A stretch of DNA of 64,000 nt from an uncultured Paracoccus sp. (GTDB lineage: Bacteria; Pseudomonadota; Alphaproteobacteria; Rhodobacterales; Rhodobacteraceae): NCBI RefSeq assembly GCF_945915435.1, contig NZ_CAMEFG010000014.1, positions 1 to 64,000 on the forward strand, given 5' to 3'. Within the stretch, counting starts at the first letter, position 1. Every line of letters starts with the position of its first letter. Positions 60,350 to 64,000 of the stretch are shown here, piece by piece. Below the pieces are notes generated by a model. That model made no database searches and was not told where the DNA came from. It saw only the letters and a program-made list of their open reading frames with translations. The translations under genes and the position numbers were made by a program.

Positions 60350-60894
60350 AATGGCTGCTGCCTGCCTGTGCCGTGCTGACCGGCACCGCTCTTCTGGCCG
60401 CCATGCAGGTTACGAATCCCGGCTATAACGAAGCATTCCGGCCTTTCGTTACGGATGTCCCCCGCGATGGGGTGGGTGAGACGCGGCTGTTCGGAGGGCA
60501 GATCGCCGGGTGGCGGAGCGCTGACCGGATCGGCTTTTCACATTTCGGGCGGGAACGGCTGCTGGATACGCAGGGGGTTTTCCTGCTGGTCGATCTCAAG
60601 CTGCATGCGAGGGTCCGATCCACGACCCTGCGCGCCACCTGGCAAGGCGCAAGTGGCAGGGAATACGCCGCGACCGCGCGGGCCGAAAACCTGCCCGGAG
60701 CGGCGGAATCCGTGGTGCTGCAACCCGGCCTGACCATGTCGGCCCTTGCCATTTTCGAGCTGCCCCCCGATGAGATCGCAGGCGGCGCGCTGATCCTGGC
60801 GCCGCCGCTGAACCCGCCGCTGGACGGGGCCTTGCGCCTTCAGCCGCCCGCTGCCCCGCCGGGACACCGGGCCGAGGAAAGGTTCGATCGATGA
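60346..60894 (+). CDS. Unrecognised single-span membrane protein B of a four-gene module
   Basis: A 182-residue protein with a hydrophobic start (WLLPACAVLTGTALLAAM), acting as signal or anchor, and then a beta-rich domain: DGVGETRLFGGQIAGWRSAD, VFLLVDLKLHARVRSTTLRA and ESVVLQPGLTMSALAIFELP. Its tail is proline-rich. It overlaps both neighbours by ATGA, so A, B and C are translated as one unit. The pattern of a strand-rich external domain with a conserved-looking 'FELP' end resembles immunoglobulin-like DUFs of membrane assemblies; this is a visual impression only. Confidence 0.7.
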   Translation: MKWLLPACAVLTGTALLAAMQVTNPGYNEAFRPFVTDVPRDGVGETRLFGGQIAGWRSADRIGFSHFGRERLLDTQGVFLLVDLKLHARVRSTTLRATWQGASGREYAATARAENLPGAAESVVLQPGLTMSALAIFELPPDEIAGGALILAPPLNPPLDGALRLQPPAAPPGHRAEERFDR

Positions 60895-61430
60895 GGCATC
60901 TCGGCTGGATCCTCGCGGCGCTCGCCTTCTTCGTCCTTGCCTGCCTGGTCGTCGCGTGGCCCGCCCTGCGCGAGCTGCGCGACCACCACCCGACCCGGAT
61001 CACGCAGGCGGAAACCCCGGTGGGAACCCTGCGCGGGCTGCGTTTCCAGATCGAGGCGGCAAGGTTCACGGTGCTGCCGCAGATCCCCGACCGGGCCGTC
61101 GCCCTGATACGCCTGCATATCGAGGGCGAACCGAAGGAAATGGCGCAATGGCTGGGTTGCTCGGTCAGCATCACGGATGACCAGGGACGCCGCTGGCTTT
61201 CCCTTTACAACGAGTTGGGGCTGGAAATCGCAAGGCTGCTTGGCGATCAGGCACGACCCGGACCGAATTGCCGCCAGTTGCTTGCAAGCGCCGGACAGGG
61301 CACCGCCGACGAAACCTTCGTCCTGCCCGTCGAGGCTTTGGACGGCCTGCGGCTTGAAATATGGGACCAGGCGGGTTTGCCGGATGCGCTGTCCCTGCCG
61401 CTCAGGCCGGTGATGCGTCCGCCGCCCTGA
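60891..61430 (+). CDS. Unrecognised single-span membrane protein C of a four-gene module
   Basis: A 179-residue protein. One span lies at about 4-24 (LGWILAALAFFVLACLVVAW). Its external domain has LRGLRFQIEAARFTVLPQIP, ALIRLHIEGEP, and DDQGRRWLSLYNELG, with two cysteines far apart. Its domain order is like that of A and B, and it follows B by ATGA. Its 3' end overlaps the opposite-strand polytopic gene by 29 bp, so the two transcription units are head-on. Confidence 0.7.
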   Translation: MRHLGWILAALAFFVLACLVVAWPALRELRDHHPTRITQAETPVGTLRGLRFQIEAARFTVLPQIPDRAVALIRLHIEGEPKEMAQWLGCSVSITDDQGRRWLSLYNELGLEIARLLGDQARPGPNCRQLLASAGQGTADETFVLPVEALDGLRLEIWDQAGLPDALSLPLRPVMRPPP

Positions 61431-62694
61431 CCGGCGCGGCGCGTCCTGCAAGCTGCAACCCCGCCGAGAGGATGCAGAACTGCAAGGGACCGACCAGAAT
61501 GCCCCCCGGCATTCCGCCGGGCATGCCGAAAAGCAGGTTCAGTGGCACCCCGATCACCTGCCAGGCTGCAACCTCCTGCGGGCCGACCAGATGGGCAAGC
61601 CCGATCCAGGCCCAGTTGCCCGCCCAGTCCACCAGCCGCCACAGCACGATGACGGACACCGTCAGCGTGACCCCGGCAGAGGCCGCAAGCAGCACGCCGT
61701 TCGCAACCGCATTCCAGCGTTTCGCCACCCCGGCCCAGAAATGGCCCATGAAATCCCGCACGGGCCGGGGCAGCGCCCCCCAGCGTTCCAGCGCCGTGCC
61801 CGCCAGCCTCCGGGTCGGCGCGGCGATCCGCGTCAGGTCGTGGCCGTGGACGATGGCGCCCATGTTGAACCAGATCACCGGCAGCAGGGCATACCAGAAA
61901 AGCGCGTTCAGAAACGGCCACAGCCGGAAGGGCGGCGGCCAGTCGATGGGATGGGCGGCGTCAGCGACAGCGGCGCTGGCAGCCGGCAGGATCCAGTCGA
62001 ACACCTCGCCCGGCGAAGGCAGGGCTGCCAGCCAGCCGGTAAATTGCCCCTTCCAGCCGGACAGCACATAAAGGCCAAGCAGCGCCCAGCTTGCTTCGCA
62101 GGCCACGACGACCAGCGCCCATCCCGCCCGACCGCCCCCGGCCTGCCTTGCCTTGGAAAAGCGACGGATCAGCCAGATCAGGGCGACCGCCAGCACTACC
62201 CAGCCGGTCTGTCCGATTTCCAGCGCGGTGGGCGGAAAGTCGGGCTGCGTCAGGTCCACGCGCCGCATCTGCGTCTGCCAGAACAGTTGGGAATAGTCGC
62301 GCAACGTCTCGGACAGCAGGCCCCAGCCGGCGTAATAGCCATAAAACGGGATCAGGACCGCCAGCAGCGCCCCCACCAGAAGCGAGACGTTCGGGGATGC
62401 CGCGGAACCGCCCGGCCCAGACCCCGCCCCCTCATCCGCGGGGCGCCGCAGGTCGGACGCCCGCCCTTGCAGGATGACGAAGGCCGTGACGAAAAGCAGC
62501 AGTTGCAGCAATATGACCGGGGCGATGGCGAAGAGGCCCAACAGGCGGCTGTGCATGCCGATCTCGACGGCGAGACGCAGGAACAGTTCGTGCAGCAGCG
62601 CAACACCCGCCCAGATCGCGGTCAGCCGTGCGCCGAACCTCGCAAACAGCGAAAGGCTCAGCCGGATATGCTGTCCGATCGTCCGGGTCGTCAT
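61402..62694 (-). CDS. Unrecognised polytopic membrane protein of the four-gene module
   Basis: A 430-residue protein from the ATG at 62694 with about nine predicted spans (roughly 22-42, 50-72, 98-122, 163-180, 190-212, 255-280, 322-345, 348-366, 375-415). It is rich in Trp and Pro in the loops. A Gly/Met-rich stretch GMPGGMPGG lies near the C-terminus. No transporter or enzyme motif was seen. It is convergent with, and overlaps by 29 bp, the third bitopic gene. It may be the scaffold for those three proteins, or an unrelated neighbour. Confidence 0.7.
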   Translation of the reverse strand: MTTRTIGQHIRLSLSLFARFGARLTAIWAGVALLHELFLRLAVEIGMHSRLLGLFAIAPVILLQLLLFVTAFVILQGRASDLRRPADEGAGSGPGGSAASPNVSLLVGALLAVLIPFYGYYAGWGLLSETLRDYSQLFWQTQMRRVDLTQPDFPPTALEIGQTGWVVLAVALIWLIRRFSKARQAGGGRAGWALVVVACEASWALLGLYVLSGWKGQFTGWLAALPSPGEVFDWILPAASAAVADAAHPIDWPPPFRLWPFLNALFWYALLPVIWFNMGAIVHGHDLTRIAAPTRRLAGTALERWGALPRPVRDFMGHFWAGVAKRWNAVANGVLLAASAGVTLTVSVIVLWRLVDWAGNWAWIGLAHLVGPQEVAAWQVIGVPLNLLFGMPGGMPGGILVGPLQFCILSAGLQLAGRAAPVRAADASPA

Positions 62695-62893
62695 CGCCTG
62701 CACCTTGCCATTCCGGTCCCGCTTATAGCAGGACCGCCCGCAAGCTGTCACCGGGTCAGGAAGTTCGCAGGGAAGAGGATGGCGCCGCCGCAGAGCAGCC
62801 CGCCGATTTGGGCAATGTCAGGGATTTCCTGGCAAGGGACGGGTCGGCGAGAGTTCGCCATCGCGAGCCAGAGAGATCTGACGACGCGGGCCC

Positions 62894-63973
62894 TTATCCC
62901 GCCATCAGCCCCGCGCGGCCCTGTTTCCAATAGGCGGCTGCCAGCGTCCGGTCGCGACCCAGCCCAAGATCGGATCGCCAGTATTGGCGGATCCTCTGCG
63001 CGGGGGCGGATTCGGCGGCGAACCAGCCGAAGCTGTCGGGGTGGCCGGGCCAGCCCTCGGCCATGATGCGGTCGGCCAGCGCCGCGCCGGGTGCGGCGCC
63101 GGGCGGGCGCAGCAGCCATTCGAGGCGGATGGCGGTGCGGTTGTCGATGGGCTGGCGATCGGCCGGCGTGGCGATCTCGACAAGGGCCGTGCCGCCGGTC
63201 TCGGGCGGCAGGGTTTCCAGCAGCCGCGCCAGCGCAGGCATGCCGGTTTCGTCCGCACCCATGATGAAATGACGTGCCTTGGCGTTCAGCGGGCGGCCAA
63301 GCGGGCCGATCATGCCGACGGTATCGCCCGGCTGCGCATCGCGCGCCCATGAGGCACCCGGCCCGCCGCTGTCATGCAGCAGCATGTCGATATCGACCCA
63401 GGCCGCGGCGGCATCCATCCGCCGGATCGTATAGACCCGCGGCAGCGGTTTGCGGCCCGGATCGGGCCAATGGGCCAGCCCGTCCGGCCCCGCCACGGGC
63501 CAGGCCGGCGCGGGGTTGCCGGGGGATGGCAGCAACAGCCGCACATGCATGTTACCAAAGGCTGCGAAGCGGTCCAGCCCCTCGCCGCCAAGCCGCAGGC
63601 GGCGCATATGCGGGCCGAGGCGGGTGGCCGAAACGACACGCATCAGGCGAAAGGAATCCAGCCGCCCATCCCCCGCCCCGTCGCCCTGCCAGCGGATGCG
63701 CGGCCGGTCCGCCTTGGCATAGAGCATGAAGGCCGTCGCCATCAGGTCCTTCAGCCGCGCAAGCCCACCGGGATCGGGGGCGCCGCCGCGCAAGCTGACC
63801 CGCGCGCCATCGGCTGCGATCTCGGCCCAGCCGAAAGCGTAGCCAAGCCGCGTCGTGCCGGGCGCGGCAGGGATGGGGCGCGCCTGAAAACTGGCCAGGC
63901 GGTCGATGATGTCGCCCATGTAATCGCCGTGTCGGGGCAGCGTCAGTTCGGCGTGACAGATCAGTTCGGCCAT
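62894..63973 (-). CDS. DUF2218 domain fused to siderophore-interacting FAD protein
   Basis: A 359-residue protein. Residues 1-95 are a DUF2218 domain (MAELICHAELTLPRHGDYMG, ARVSLRGGAPDPGGLARLKD). From about 107 follows a siderophore-interacting protein (ViuB/SIP): MRRLRLGGEGL, the FAD motif RVYTIRRMD, and a DSFGWFAAESAPAQRIRQYW NAD-side segment. SIPs reduce and release iron from ferric siderophores in the cytoplasm. The start is the ATG at 63973. The last four codons and stop of another leftward gene (RLGG at 63986-64000) may lie just upstream, separated by GGAAGG. Confidence 0.85.
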   Translation of the reverse strand: MAELICHAELTLPRHGDYMGDIIDRLASFQARPIPAAPGTTRLGYAFGWAEIAADGARVSLRGGAPDPGGLARLKDLMATAFMLYAKADRPRIRWQGDGAGDGRLDSFRLMRVVSATRLGPHMRRLRLGGEGLDRFAAFGNMHVRLLLPSPGNPAPAWPVAGPDGLAHWPDPGRKPLPRVYTIRRMDAAAAWVDIDMLLHDSGGPGASWARDAQPGDTVGMIGPLGRPLNAKARHFIMGADETGMPALARLLETLPPETGGTALVEIATPADRQPIDNRTAIRLEWLLRPPGAAPGAALADRIMAEGWPGHPDSFGWFAAESAPAQRIRQYWRSDLGLGRDRTLAAAYWKQGRAGLMAG

Positions 63974-64000
63974 CCCAGCCCTTCCTCAGCCGCCCAGGCG

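Noticed and set aside
62695..62893. Minus-strand reading ending IGGLLCGGAILFPANFLTR
   Set aside because: It has no start of its own and lies in the spacer after the SIP gene; too short to support a call.

Overview
The window is about 66% GC by eye. It is densely packed with short-spaced or ATGA-overlapping genes and rich in amine and osmolyte catabolism. Gene content and arrangement (paired soxBDAG modules, YghU, DUF1127, a BKACE-type carnitine cluster, tauR/xsc/pta remains) fit an alphaproteobacterium of the Rhodobacterales, most likely Paracoccus or a close relative. That placement is inference from gene content. No rRNA, tRNA, CRISPR array or replication origin was recognised.

Layout. 0-7 kb: a leftward unit soxB-soxD-soxA-soxG, then an aminotransferase, a RidA-like protein and the 5' end of folD, with a divergent GlxA-type AraC regulator. 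8-15.4 kb: a LysR-HTH/receiver fusion protein facing a hybrid histidine kinase with its cotranscribed periplasmic binding protein, followed by a polar amino-acid ABC transporter. 15.5-21.6 kb: a second leftward soxBDAG module with a divergent LysR regulator. 21.6-23.2 kb: a small island with a lysozyme-like effector, a membrane partner and an hsdM fragment. 23.3-24.7 kb: an ECF41 sigma factor and its carboxymuconolactone-decarboxylase-family partner, preceded by a match to the ECF41 promoter consensus. 24.8-27.7 kb: a GntR regulator divergent from a hydantoin racemase and an NCS1 permease. 27.8-30.8 kb: collapsed taurine/sulfoacetaldehyde locus (pta, YeiH-type exporter, 3' ends of xsc and tauR fused by a deletion). 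31-45.5 kb: DUF1127, YghU, then a carnitine/betaine catabolic operon (ferredoxin, ferredoxin reductase, carnitine dehydrogenase, SDR, aldehyde dehydrogenase, BKACE, SDR, Rieske oxygenase), its GlxA-type regulator, and a divergent betaine-type ABC transporter. 45.7-54.2 kb: TonB-receptor region with much gene decay. 54.3-58 kb: two exported phytase-like esterase proteins. 58-59 kb: phnE pseudogene cut by an IS5-family remnant. 59.8-62.7 kb: an unrecognised membrane-protein module. 62.9-64 kb: a DUF2218-siderophore-interacting protein fusion.

How it fits together. The likely flow is: uptake of carnitine or glycine betaine; carnitine oxidation to dehydrocarnitine (LcdH); cleavage by BKACE towards betainyl-CoA and acetoacetate; N-demethylation of betaine by the Rieske oxygenase fed by the ferredoxin pair; and oxidation of N-methylglycines by the Sox-type complexes. 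FolD would recycle the methylene-THF. No betainyl-CoA thioesterase was seen, so the route is an inference. A second theme is erosion: several gene pairs are joined by deletions or carry frameshifts (tauR/xsc, nsrR/LysR, TonB receptors, phnE, hsdM).
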